From: Dyadobacter sp. SG02
Lineage (GTDB): Bacteria > Bacteroidota > Bacteroidia > Cytophagales > Spirosomataceae
Direction of reading: 5' to 3'
DNA: 64,000 nt
NCBI RefSeq assembly: GCF_900109045.1
Contig: NZ_FNYL01000005.1
Coordinates: 62,001 to 126,000 of the forward strand
Shown: positions 6,948 to 15,298 of the stretch, piece by piece
Layout: each line of letters starts with the position of its first letter
Numbering within the stretch: the stretch's first letter is position 1
The notes under the pieces: model-generated
What the model saw: only the letters and a program-made list of their open reading frames with translations
What the model was told of the DNA's origin: nothing
Database searches by the model: none
Position numbers and translations under genes: made by a program

Positions 6948-8207
6948 ATGTCCGAATCCAAACCCACTTTTACCGGCTATGAAAAGTTTATCATAGCCCT
7001 TTTAGCCACTTTGCAGTTTACAGTTGTGCTCGATTTCATGGTGCTATCACCCCTGGGGTACATCCTGCTCGACAAATTATCCATTACCACCAGCCAATTC
7101 GGGCTCGTCGTGTCCGCCTATGCATTCAGCGCGGGCGGTTCCGGCCTTCTTACCGCCGGATTTGCCGACAAATTCGACCGTAAGAAGCTGCTGCTTTTCT
7201 TTTATGTAGGCTTCCTCGTCGGCACATTGTTCTGCGGCATCGCCCCTACTTACCATTTGTTGCTGGCGGCCCGGGTGTTCACGGGCATCTTCGGCGGGGT
7301 CATCGGCTCGATCAGCTTCGCCATTATCACCGATCTTTTTGAAATCGATGTTCGCGGGCGGGTGATGGGATTTGTACAAATGGCATTTGCGAGCAGCCAG
7401 GTTTTGGGTATCCCAATTGGGTTGTACCTCGCGAATAAGTTCAACTGGCACGCGCCGTTCCTGATGATCGTTGGACTCGGGTTGATCGTCGGCGTGCTGA
7501 TCGTAACCCAAATGAAACCGATCGATGCGCATTTGAAGAACCCGCGGAAAGGCAATGCATTCCAGCACCTGGCCAAAACACTCGCCCGTCCCGATTACCT
7601 CCAGGGCTTCGCGGCCACTGCGCTCCTTGCCACCGGCGGGTTTATGCTCATGCCATTCGGTACCGCTTTCGGCGTGCACAACCTGGGCATTGCGGAAGCC
7701 TCGCTCCCGACGTTGTATATGGTAACCGGTATCTCGATGCTCGTGTTCAGCCCGATGATCGGAAAGCTGAGTGACAAAACCGGGAAGTACAAAGTCTTCC
7801 TGATGGGCTCGACCGTGACCTGCATCATGACCCTCATCTATTGCAACCTCAGCGTAACACCGCTCTGGATTATCATCGGTTTGAACGTCCTGCTTTTTGT
7901 CGGCATCACCGGCCGGATGATCTCCGCATCGGCGCTCATGACCGCCGTTCCCGACCCGGCGGACCGCGGCGCTTACATGGGCATCAACTCGTCGATCCAG
8001 CAAATCGCCGGCGGGCTCGCTTCGCTGCTTGCCGGATTCATTGTCTCCGAAACGAGCACAGGCTTCATTGAAAACTACCCGTTGCTGGGCGACGTCGTTG
8101 TGTTCGCGGTGATCGTAACTGCATTGCTGATGTACCGTATTCATAAGTATGTAGCTGTGAAATTGGCGGCAGTAGCGCCTGCTAACGCTCCCAATCCGGC
8201 GGTCTGA
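6948..8207 (+). CDS. MFS transporter, probable drug exporter
   Basis: 419 aa with about 12 hydrophobic segments. The loop between segments 2 and 3 carries the MFS motif A-like DKFDRKKLL, and LLAARVFTGIFGG matches the following motif. This is the DHA1-like antiporter layout, exporting small hydrophobic compounds in exchange for protons. The gene lies 21 bp after the small protein, under the TetR regulator at 6.06 kb, as expected of an inducible efflux system. The substrate is unknown. Confidence 0.85.
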   Translation: MSESKPTFTGYEKFIIALLATLQFTVVLDFMVLSPLGYILLDKLSITTSQFGLVVSAYAFSAGGSGLLTAGFADKFDRKKLLLFFYVGFLVGTLFCGIAPTYHLLLAARVFTGIFGGVIGSISFAIITDLFEIDVRGRVMGFVQMAFASSQVLGIPIGLYLANKFNWHAPFLMIVGLGLIVGVLIVTQMKPIDAHLKNPRKGNAFQHLAKTLARPDYLQGFAATALLATGGFMLMPFGTAFGVHNLGIAEASLPTLYMVTGISMLVFSPMIGKLSDKTGKYKVFLMGSTVTCIMTLIYCNLSVTPLWIIIGLNVLLFVGITGRMISASALMTAVPDPADRGAYMGINSSIQQIAGGLASLLAGFIVSETSTGFIENYPLLGDVVVFAVIVTALLMYRIHKYVAVKLAAVAPANAPNPAV

Positions 8208-8226
8208 TACTTTTTGGGTCAATCAT

Positions 8227-8293
8227 TTTGTCACGCTGGGCGCGGTCGAAGCGCGGTATTGTACCGCGCTTCGACCGCGCTCAGCGTGACAAA
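8227..8293. repeat. Long near-perfect hairpin repeat (CTGAGCG-type dyad)
   Basis: Two 32-bp arms surround a 3-base loop with a single mismatch (CTGGGCG against CGCTCAG), starting TTTGTCACGCTGGGCGCGG and ending with its complement. Hairpins built on a CTGAGCG...GTCGAAG core are dispersed, REP-like repeats in many bacterial genomes. This copy probably also ends the MFS transcript, 20 bp after its stop. Confidence 0.75.
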
Positions 8294-8299
8294 TGCATT

Positions 8300-8528
8300 A
8301 AGGGACGTTACTAATATTTCATTTACATTGATTATCAAATCATTATAAAATAATTACAAAAAAATTCTTTTAATACTTTTTATTCATTTAAAATGATTGA
8401 TACATTTACCACGACAAAAACTTTTACGACTTTCTATTTATAAGGATTAGGGTTAAAAATATTTTACGTTTATTTACGTATCTGACGTGAAATAAACTAT
8501 TAACTTTTTATACTTATAATACTTTTAA
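8300..8528 (+). promoter_or_regulatory. AT-rich parA upstream region with dyad (candidate operator/centromere)
   Basis: This gene-free stretch is markedly AT-rich compared with its surroundings. It contains an interrupted dyad GTTTATTTACGT (8468-8479) / ACGTGAAATAAAC (8485-8497), overlapped by a repeated TTTACGT (8463-8469 and 8473-8479), ending 31 bp before the parA ATG. Such sites upstream of parA are typically bound by the ribbon-helix-helix partner as operator and centromere. I see no clear TAnnTTTG promoter box. Confidence 0.5.
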
Positions 8529-9293
8529 ATGAAAATCATCAGTATTGTCAACAACAAAGGTGGTGTGGGAAAGACTACATCTGCCCAGAGTATTGCTGCC
8601 GGTCTCAGCAAATTTGCCAATGCACGTGTACTGGTAATTGACCTGGATGCACAGGCCAGTCTTACCAAAAGTTTCGGCATTCACCATGCGGGACTTAAAA
8701 AAGACAGCGGCTCGTTCATCACCGGCGAATACGAATTTGATGAGATCGTCAAACGAGTTGGAGACATTGATGTTTTGCCCGGATCAGCCGAAATGATCCA
8801 CCGGGAAGACACGATCAAGTCGGCGCCCGTTTTTCCTTTCAACCTGAAAATTGCGTTGGAAAAAGTGAAGGACCGCTACGACTTCGTGATCATCGACTGC
8901 CCTCCCGCCCTCTACGGAAACACGAGGCTGGCATTGGTTTCTTGCCACCAGTATTATGTCCCGTTGCAGGCGGAGTTTTTGAGCTACGAGGGTTTACGGA
9001 ACTTCCTGGTGTACTCGGCGGAGATCAAGAAGATCAGCCCCAGCACCAATCTCGGCGGCGTGTTCGCAACGCGCTACAACCCGAAGATCCGGAAGAAGAT
9101 CAGCCACGAACTGATCATGGCGACCAGGGAGCAACTGGGTGAGGTTTTTATGGAAGCGTACATCCGCGATAACATCGCATTGTCGGAAGCGCAGGCCAGC
9201 GGAACAACGATCTTTGAGTATGCACCACATAGCAACGGAGCAGAAGATTATTATAAGTTAACAAAAGAAATACTGGAACGAATAAATAACTGA
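8529..9293 (+). CDS. parA: ParA-family partition ATPase
   Basis: 254 aa. A deviant Walker A motif KGGVGKTT at residues 10-17, VLVIDLDAQAS, and FVIIDCPPALYGN identify a ParA/MinD ATPase. It lacks the N-terminal DNA-binding domain of type Ia ParA, so it is of the short (Ib-like or Soj-like) type. Such ATPases bind DNA nonspecifically with ATP and move partition complexes or other cargo. The following gene, 5 bp on, encodes a small ribbon-helix-helix protein instead of a Spo0J-type ParB, as in many plasmid type Ib cassettes. No replication gene lies nearby, so it is either a plasmid or ICE relic or a chromosomal cargo-positioning system. Confidence 0.85.
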   Translation: MKIISIVNNKGGVGKTTSAQSIAAGLSKFANARVLVIDLDAQASLTKSFGIHHAGLKKDSGSFITGEYEFDEIVKRVGDIDVLPGSAEMIHREDTIKSAPVFPFNLKIALEKVKDRYDFVIIDCPPALYGNTRLALVSCHQYYVPLQAEFLSYEGLRNFLVYSAEIKKISPSTNLGGVFATRYNPKIRKKISHELIMATREQLGEVFMEAYIRDNIALSEAQASGTTIFEYAPHSNGAEDYYKLTKEILERINN

Positions 9294-9298
9294 CACGT

Positions 9299-9610
9299 AT
9301 GGCAAAGGAAAGGAAGTTTGATTTTGCGCCACTACCGCTACCCGAAGTACAGGAAGATGAACCCGTCATTGCGATCACCCCGGCTCCTGCCGATGTCACT
9401 GACGGCGCACCCACCAAGGTTACCTTCGATTGTGATTTTGTGCTGATGGAAAATATGAAGGATTACGGTTACTGGGAAGGACTCACGCAAAAAGACATCA
9501 TCATCGAATCCTTAAAGCTGTATTTCCAGGACAAAGAAATCCGTCCCCGCCCCGATAAGATACGCAACCGCACCAAAGTCGGCCGCAAGCCGAAATCGGC
9601 ACTGGTATAA
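9299..9610 (+). CDS. ParB-like centromere-binding protein, ribbon-helix-helix type
   Basis: 103 aa. The N-terminal third is Pro/Glu-rich and disordered. Residues about 40-75 (KVTFDCDFVLMENMK, then LTQKDIIIESLKLYF) have the strand-helix-helix pattern of ribbon-helix-helix DNA binders, and the C-terminus is basic (RNRTKVGRKPK). Placed 5 bp behind parA, it is best read as the centromere-binding partner, which usually also represses the operon by binding repeats upstream of parA. No Spo0J-type HTH is present. Confidence 0.6.
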   Translation: MAKERKFDFAPLPLPEVQEDEPVIAITPAPADVTDGAPTKVTFDCDFVLMENMKDYGYWEGLTQKDIIIESLKLYFQDKEIRPRPDKIRNRTKVGRKPKSALV

Positions 9611-9616
9611 AAAACG

Positions 9617-9647
9617 AAAGTCTCCTGTGAGGGAGACTTTTTGTTTT
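9617..9647 (+). terminator. Intrinsic terminator after the par cassette
   Basis: A perfect 9-bp stem AAAGTCTCC / GGAGACTTT with a 6-base loop is followed by a T-rich run. It starts 6 bp after the stop of the ribbon-helix-helix gene. Confidence 0.9.
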
Positions 9648-9673
9648 CTATACATGCATAAGAAAATGCTTCA

Positions 9674-11485
9674 CTATTGAACGGCGATCTTCCCGGAAAC
9701 CTCCCTACCCCCATTTGTAAACCGGTACAAATACATCCCCGCCGCCACATTCAGCTTGATTTCCGTATGTTTCTCAAAAATCCGCGATAGCATTTCCCGT
9801 CCCGCCTGGTCGTACAGTTTAATATTGGATTTACCTCCCAAACCGGTTTCCACAGAAATGTAATCCCGCGCAGGGTTGGGCGAGACAGTTAACAGAACAG
9901 TCGGATCGTTCGGTACGGAAAGGATCGGATCGACTTTCACTTCCGTCTGAACCGTTTTGGAACAGCCGTTTACATCTGTCACTTCAACTTCGTAAAGTCC
10001 CGCCTGTTCGGGCTTCGCGTCGTTCAGGATAACATGTGCCCGTGCAGATGCAAAAAACATGGGTCCCCGCCACAAATAGGTGACACCTCCGGTCGCGGTA
10101 AGTTCGATGGCCTGCCCCTCGGTGTATGGGCCGCCGTTCGTGGCGGTGGCGTTTGGCAAGGGCATTGCTTTGACAATCGCCTCCGCTTTTCTGGTCGGCG
10201 AACCTTGTAAGTCACATGTTGCCGAATAGGTGGCCGTTTGCCCGGGTTTTACTGTGATGGACTTGCCGTTTTCGCCGGTAGACCAACTTGGCACTACCGG
10301 ACAACCAAATGCGGTGAGCACTACCTCGCCGCCCGCACACACGGAATCTGCCGACGAGGCGATTCTGAATTCGACAGGAGCAGACGATTTAAGTGACCAT
10401 GTTATCTCGCGCGTCCGATTCGCGCGGGCTTCATTACGGCGACTGTCCTTGGTGCTGTCGAAAACCGATACCGTGAGTGAGGCCGAATCCGGCACCTCGT
10501 TACTTTTGAGAATGACCTCCTCCCCCGAAAAAGGCAGTAGTCTCCCATTCAGGCGCCATTGTACCTGCAGGGTGTATGGGTCAGGATTTAACAGTTTCAG
10601 TTTGAATGTATTGTTATGGGCCACATCCACTCTCCCACCAGTCTCAGGTTCAAATTTTTCGATCGGGTTGACAAGTTCCAACAGCCTTTCGACAGTAGCC
10701 TCGCTGCAAACAGCGCAAAACTCCTGGTTCAGATATTCCATCAGGCAAGTTCCATTGGCGGGCTTGTGCCATTTTGCCGCGTCACCGTCAGAACCATGCT
10801 TATAAATGCCGATCGGTGGGTTGTTTAGCCAGTTTTTCCATCTCACTGTCGTCGGATCACTGTTGGTCGTCATATTAGCAGCTTCCATACCATAGCTCGA
10901 ACCCGCCCAGTACTCGTCGCTCAAATGCCCAAACGTGTGCCCGATCTCGTGCACACCAATCGTGTTCGCATCCTTATGCAAGGTATGCACGGCAATCTGC
11001 CCGCCGGAACCTCCGTAATAATCGGTATTGGCAAGCACCACGACCAGGTCGTAAGTTGGAAATTGCGTGGTCATCAGGCCGTAAAGGACATCTAACTTGG
11101 TAACCTCCACCAACCGGTGTATCTGATGCCCGAAAGAAGTACCAAAAAAGGTATCCTTGTTACCAACCGGCTGGTCTTTGTAAGCGTCCGGCGCGTCGCC
11201 AGGATTGGTTACACCGCTCTCTTTGGACGGCGTACGAATGGCGAAAAAGTTGAAATAGTTGCGATACCTTTTATAAGGATTATAGGCAAGGAAGAAATCG
11301 GCAAACTTTTTCGCTTCGGCGGCAAACTTCGGCATTTGCCCCTCCGTAAATCCATCGCCCAGGATCACGACATTGATCCGGTTATCCAGCGGCCCTGTTT
11401 TGTAAAGTGTGTCAACCTGATATTGCTGACCAAAACTGGCCGCAGTAATGCAAATGGCGTATAATGTGGTTAAAATTCTTTTCAT
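9674..11485 (-). CDS. Secreted M64-family metallopeptidase with T9SS sorting domain
   Basis: 603 aa. A signal peptide (about 1-19, ending SFGQ) is followed by a catalytic domain whose HEIGHTFGHLSDEYW (residues 179-193) is the HExxHxxGxxxD zinc signature of family M64 (IgA peptidase). Upstream INVVILGDGFTEGQM is also typical of the family. The middle (about 370-520) holds Ig/PKD-like beta domains. The C-terminus (about 530-603), with SPNPARDYISVE and AAGMYLYRF, is a type A T9SS sorting domain, so the enzyme should be exported across the outer membrane. A lipoprotein gene lies 2 bp upstream on the same strand and is probably co-transcribed. Confidence 0.9.
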   Translation of the reverse strand: MKRILTTLYAICITAASFGQQYQVDTLYKTGPLDNRINVVILGDGFTEGQMPKFAAEAKKFADFFLAYNPYKRYRNYFNFFAIRTPSKESGVTNPGDAPDAYKDQPVGNKDTFFGTSFGHQIHRLVEVTKLDVLYGLMTTQFPTYDLVVVLANTDYYGGSGGQIAVHTLHKDANTIGVHEIGHTFGHLSDEYWAGSSYGMEAANMTTNSDPTTVRWKNWLNNPPIGIYKHGSDGDAAKWHKPANGTCLMEYLNQEFCAVCSEATVERLLELVNPIEKFEPETGGRVDVAHNNTFKLKLLNPDPYTLQVQWRLNGRLLPFSGEEVILKSNEVPDSASLTVSVFDSTKDSRRNEARANRTREITWSLKSSAPVEFRIASSADSVCAGGEVVLTAFGCPVVPSWSTGENGKSITVKPGQTATYSATCDLQGSPTRKAEAIVKAMPLPNATATNGGPYTEGQAIELTATGGVTYLWRGPMFFASARAHVILNDAKPEQAGLYEVEVTDVNGCSKTVQTEVKVDPILSVPNDPTVLLTVSPNPARDYISVETGLGGKSNIKLYDQAGREMLSRIFEKHTEIKLNVAAGMYLYRFTNGGREVSGKIAVQ

Positions 11486-11487
11486 GG

Positions 11488-11982
11488 CTAATTAAAACTG
11501 AGCGTATAAATTTTCACGGAACCGCTTTCAGGTGTGACACTAAAAAGCTCTAAACGGTTGAGTCCGGGATACATCGGCATGCGGATGAATAGCGTACCCT
11601 CGTTCGCACGGATTTCCTCACGCCTCATATGGCCCGAAGGATCACTCACCTCAGCCGAATGGTAAAGCGGATGCTCAAATAGCATTTCACGCTCCACAGT
11701 ACTCGTGTTATAAAGTGGTATGGCTTTTATGTGGGTCGGGAAATGTACGGGGCGATGGAGGTCCTTCATCTTTCCGTTGCCGACATTCGCGCTCGCAAGT
11801 TCGACGCGCTCATTGCCGCCCGGCTTGCCGGTAATGCGGAAGTTCAGGAAGAGAATGTGGTCGGGAGATCGTGTATCGTAATTGGGGAGTTCACTGACCG
11901 TCAGCACAGAGCGCCCGGACCGGCAACCGAGCATCAGCAAGCCGGCGAGCGCAATGGCGACCGAGGGAAATAAACGTAGCAT
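11488..11982 (-). CDS. Putative lipoprotein co-transcribed with the M64 peptidase
   Basis: 164 aa. A type II signal peptide ends in LMLGC, with Cys20 as the lipidated residue. The rest is a beta-rich domain (FLNFRITGKPGG, LFIRMPMYPG, SVKIYTLSFN) with no family I recognise. Its stop is only 2 bp from the start of the peptidase gene, so the two are probably translated from one mRNA and may act together at the cell surface. Confidence 0.75.
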   Translation of the reverse strand: MLRLFPSVAIALAGLLMLGCRSGRSVLTVSELPNYDTRSPDHILFLNFRITGKPGGNERVELASANVGNGKMKDLHRPVHFPTHIKAIPLYNTSTVEREMLFEHPLYHSAEVSDPSGHMRREEIRANEGTLFIRMPMYPGLNRLELFSVTPESGSVKIYTLSFN

Positions 11983-11991
11983 GTGTGATTC

Positions 11992-12026
11992 AAAAAAAGC
12001 TGTACGAGAGTCAATGTACAGCTTTA
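11992..12026 (-). terminator. Intrinsic terminator of the decarboxylase operon
   Basis: Reading leftwards, the hairpin AAAGCTGTAC / GTACAGCTTT is followed by seven T (the A-run at 11992-11998 on the plus strand). It lies 11 bp after the decarboxylase stop. Confidence 0.85.
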
Positions 12027-12036
12027 TTAACGAATT

Positions 12037-13431
12037 TCACAGCACCTGCATCACTTCCTCCATTTCGCGGATAGCTATCAAAATATCCTTTTTTTCCGTT
12101 CGATAATTTACAAACGCAGCTCGTATAGATGATTCGCCCGATAACAAAGTAGGCGTCATGAAAACTTTTCCACGGCGGTTCAATTTTTCCAGAAAAACAG
12201 CCATTCTTTCAGGTCCGGTTTTCAGACGAAAGCAAACTACATTCAGACGGACGGGCGCGAGTAATTCAAAATGTTCGCTGGATTGGATGTAATTCCCGAA
12301 CTCCTGCGCGCGGTCTATGCTATGCTGCACGATCGATTCAAAACCGTTCCGGCCATACGCCGTCAGACTGAACCAGGCAGGTAATGCGCGGAACCGGCGC
12401 GAGTTTTCAGGAAGGAAATTGAGGTAGGAAAAATTCTCGGACGGGTCCCCGAGATAGGGTGCGTTGGAATTCTGAAAAGTGCTCACCTGCAAGCGGCTAT
12501 GTTCCTTCCGAACCAGTGAAACCGCGCTGTCGTAAGGCACGTTCATCCATTTATGACAATCGATGGTAATGCTGTCGGCATGCTCCCAACCTTCGAGCAA
12601 ATGCCGCTGGGATGGTACACAAGCCGCAAATCCGCCGAATGCAGCGTCGATATGCAACCAGAAACGGTACTTTCGTTTCAGCGCTACGATGGCCTGAATG
12701 TCGTCGAAGTCGACGGTATTCACAGTTCCTGCGCTGCAATTCACGATTACCGGTCTACCCTGATTATCAATGAGTTTTTGCTCAAAATCAGCCAGATCCA
12801 TGGCCTCTCTCCCTGCCAACGTCTGAATGCGTAACACATTCTTACTGCCTATCCCCAGCATGGCCAGCGACTTGATAACCGAAGAGTGCGGCGTAGCGGC
12901 CATTACCACCAGATCGTCAGACACGCCCTCCCGCGAAATATCACGACCCGATTGATCACCGGCCCATTGCCTGGCTACGGCGAGCCCCGTGAAATTCGAC
13001 ATCGTAGCGCCCGTTACGAAGCCGCCGTTAAAGTCCTCCGGCAAATACAGGAGTTGGCACAGCAACCTGATCGTTTCCTTTTCGACGATCGCCGAAACGT
13101 CTCCCGCGCCTTGTGTGGATTGCGTATTCTGATCGTAAACCGCTGTGAGCCAATCACCGGCAATCGCGGCGGGTGTAGCCCCACCCGTCACGAAGCCCCA
13201 ATACCGGGGCCCAGGGCTGGCTACCATTAGTTTTTCATAATGTTTCCGGAAAACTTCCAGGCTGCCCACCGCACCGATCCCTGTATCGGCCAGATCCTGG
13301 GAAGCCGCAGACTGATCCGAAACATAGGTCGGCACTTCACCGAGGTTATTCAGAAAATTCAAACTGGTACTTTTAACCCGATCCAATATCGATTCCAGGT
13401 TATTCAATTCATTTTCAAACAATTCAAACAT
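12037..13431 (-). CDS. PLP-dependent (aromatic) amino-acid decarboxylase
   Basis: 464 aa, group II decarboxylase fold. The PLP lysine is in DCHKWMNVPYD and the cofactor-binding Asp is in FWLHIDAAFGG; GFVTGATMSNFTGL is the substrate/PLP loop. The length and motifs fit aromatic-L-amino-acid or related decarboxylases; the substrate cannot be read from sequence. It is the last gene of a four-gene leftward operon (EamA transporter, DinB, SnoaL-like, decarboxylase) divergent from a MocR regulator. This suggests an amine-producing or amino-acid-handling pathway controlled by a PLP-binding regulator. Confidence 0.85.
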   Translation of the reverse strand: MFELFENELNNLESILDRVKSTSLNFLNNLGEVPTYVSDQSAASQDLADTGIGAVGSLEVFRKHYEKLMVASPGPRYWGFVTGGATPAAIAGDWLTAVYDQNTQSTQGAGDVSAIVEKETIRLLCQLLYLPEDFNGGFVTGATMSNFTGLAVARQWAGDQSGRDISREGVSDDLVVMAATPHSSVIKSLAMLGIGSKNVLRIQTLAGREAMDLADFEQKLIDNQGRPVIVNCSAGTVNTVDFDDIQAIVALKRKYRFWLHIDAAFGGFAACVPSQRHLLEGWEHADSITIDCHKWMNVPYDSAVSLVRKEHSRLQVSTFQNSNAPYLGDPSENFSYLNFLPENSRRFRALPAWFSLTAYGRNGFESIVQHSIDRAQEFGNYIQSSEHFELLAPVRLNVVCFRLKTGPERMAVFLEKLNRRGKVFMTPTLLSGESSIRAAFVNYRTEKKDILIAIREMEEVMQVL

Positions 13432-13434
13432 AAA

Positions 13435-13797
13435 CTATCCATGATAATGCGCCTTCACTAAACTGATTTTTCCGGACTCGTCGAGCTCCATCATTTCCGC
13501 CGCCATCCGGTTAGCGACGCTTTTGTAATATATAACCACCGAATCTGCCCCCGTAAGCACCTGCTGCAATCCGAAATGCAGGTCCGTATAAATACCGAGC
13601 GCCTTTCCGAAATACTTTTCAAGCTCTTCCTTGCTGGTAATCACGCCTTCCGCATTCATTTCCAGTTTGATAATATAGGGAGAGTAGAACCGGATATCTT
13701 TGGAATACATCGCCATGATAGCCGCAAGGTCATGGCTATTCCACGCTGCAATCCATTGTCTGGCAAAGGATTGCGCTACTTCTTCTGTCAAAAGCAT
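13435..13797 (-). CDS. SnoaL/NTF2-like small protein
   Basis: 120 aa. The alpha+beta NTF2-like pattern is clear: ARQWIAAWNSHDLAAIMAMYSKDIRFYSP is the usual opening helix-turn-strand, followed by the beta sheet with VVIYYKSVANR. Family members are polyketide cyclases, isomerases or non-catalytic binding proteins. It is 3 bp upstream of the decarboxylase in the same operon, so it may act on the same small molecule, but no active-site Asp/His pair was assigned. Confidence 0.75.
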   Translation of the reverse strand: MLLTEEVAQSFARQWIAAWNSHDLAAIMAMYSKDIRFYSPYIIKLEMNAEGVITSKEELEKYFGKALGIYTDLHFGLQQVLTGADSVVIYYKSVANRMAAEMMELDESGKISLVKAHYHG

Positions 13798-13802
13798 ATC
13801 AG

Positions 13803-14273
13803 TTATTGTTGTGCCGCCAGAACCTGCGTAATCCAGCGGCGGTGATAGTTAATGTGTCCTAAATGCCACGAAAGATGCGCCAGCAAATGCGTGAGGATCA
13901 GCCGAACGGATTGGTCGGGAAACATATCCAGGACAGTCCGGGGATATTCATTGTCCATTTCCGGCTCGGCAAGTTTTTCCAGCGTATCGACCACAATCTC
14001 ATGCAACCGGTCGATCTCGGCGAGCATCTGGATTCGCGTGAATGTCCTTTTATTGAACTCGGCATCGCGGTCGCGCTCGTATGTATGACCGCCCAGCGTA
14101 AGGCCTACATATGTGCGTAAATTCCCGATCAAATGCTGACATAAATTACCGCCCGGATTGATCGTGCCCGGAAGCTGCACCCATAATGCACTTTCCGAAT
14201 GGTATTGTTCGATTTCCTTGCGGAGCTTTTTGAGATCCCGGCTGAACAATGTGACGAATACCTCGCTATTCAT
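13803..14273 (-). CDS. DinB-like protein (DUF1572 type)
   Basis: 156 aa. Helical DinB-like fold with NLCQHLIGNLR near residue 45 and LLAHLSWHLGHINYHRRW near the C-terminus; these histidines are the likely metal ligands. It overlaps the EamA transporter gene by 8 bp and precedes the SnoaL gene by 5 bp, so it is the second gene of the leftward operon. Function unknown; a thiol-dependent detoxification role is possible. Confidence 0.75.
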   Translation of the reverse strand: MNSEVFVTLFSRDLKKLRKEIEQYHSESALWVQLPGTINPGGNLCQHLIGNLRTYVGLTLGGHTYERDRDAEFNKRTFTRIQMLAEIDRLHEIVVDTLEKLAEPEMDNEYPRTVLDMFPDQSVRLILTHLLAHLSWHLGHINYHRRWITQVLAAQQ

Positions 14274-15195
14274 GACTGTTTATCAAGGTTAGTGAACTTT
14301 TACGCTTTTGAAGCTGATAGCCCCGGTTGACCAGAAAAACCCCGCCCAGCGTCACGGTGAATGCGAGCACGGTCAGCCACGTAATCTTTTCATCCAATAT
14401 AAAAAAGCCTAATACCAACGCTACCAGCGGATTAATGTACGCATAAATCGACACCAATCCAGCCGGCAACCTGGACATGGCAAACAGATACGAAGCATAG
14501 GCGAGAATAGAGCCGAAAAAGATCAGGTAAAGCAGTGCCATCAGCGACTGTGGTTGCATTGCAGGCAAATGCGTCCAATCCTCGTTGAAAGCACTCAGCA
14601 CAAAGAGCCCCACCCCGCCGGCCATCATCTGGATCGCCGCATTGAAAAACGAATCTGTTCTGCCCGTAAAACTTTTGGTATACAACCCACCCAGGCACCA
14701 CGACACGCACGAGGCCAATGTCACGCAGATCCCCAGGAACGAGTTTCGGTCCGCCAGGTAATCGAGGTTATCCCTGAAGACGAGCATTACACCCGCCAAT
14801 CCCAGCACCATACCGGCGGCCACGTGCGCATTGATACGCTCTTCCTTCCGCGCCAGCATGTTGATCATAATAGTAAAAAGCGGCACCGTGGCATACAGCA
14901 ACGCCGCCAGACCGCTTGGAATGAACTGTACGCACCAACCCACCAACCCGGTACCGAACGTGATCATACACCAGCCCGGAACCAGTTGCAAACCAATATC
15001 GGCCAATGTCCACGGAAACGACCTGTTCCGGAGAACCAGGAAACCCAGCAATAATGCGCCCGCCACTACATTCCTGAAACCCATGAAGAAAAGGGCCGGA
15101 AAACCCGCCACGCCTATGCGCGCCGCCAGGTAGGTGGTACCCCAAAAGAAACACACCATGATTAATGCGAAATATGCCGTCAGATTGCTTTTCAT
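14266..15195 (-). CDS. EamA/DMT-family transporter
   Basis: 309 aa with ten hydrophobic segments in two EamA repeats (MVCFFWGTTYLAARIG in the first and ASCVSWCLGGLYTKSF in the second are characteristic). Members export amino acids and metabolites. It is the first gene of the operon divergent from the MocR-type regulator and ahead of a PLP decarboxylase, so export of an amino acid or amine is plausible. MocR-DMT pairs are common. Confidence 0.85.
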   Translation of the reverse strand: MKSNLTAYFALIMVCFFWGTTYLAARIGVAGFPALFFMGFRNVVAGALLLGFLVLRNRSFPWTLADIGLQLVPGWCMITFGTGLVGWCVQFIPSGLAALLYATVPLFTIMINMLARKEERINAHVAAGMVLGLAGVMLVFRDNLDYLADRNSFLGICVTLASCVSWCLGGLYTKSFTGRTDSFFNAAIQMMAGGVGLFVLSAFNEDWTHLPAMQPQSLMALLYLIFFGSILAYASYLFAMSRLPAGLVSIYAYINPLVALVLGFFILDEKITWLTVLAFTVTLGGVFLVNRGYQLQKRKSSLTLINSHE

Positions 15196-15298
15196 AACCG
15201 TTTTACATTGAACGCCACAAAATTCCTGTCATTAAATTTAATAAAACAGATTCACTTTTGTTATTTTGAGGCATAACAGATTAGAAATTTTAAATAAC

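Noticed and set aside
7077-8222. Long antisense open frame over the MFS gene
   Set aside because: It is the reverse-strand shadow of a clear MFS transporter; its composition (many His, Asp, Gln and Arg) has no family match.
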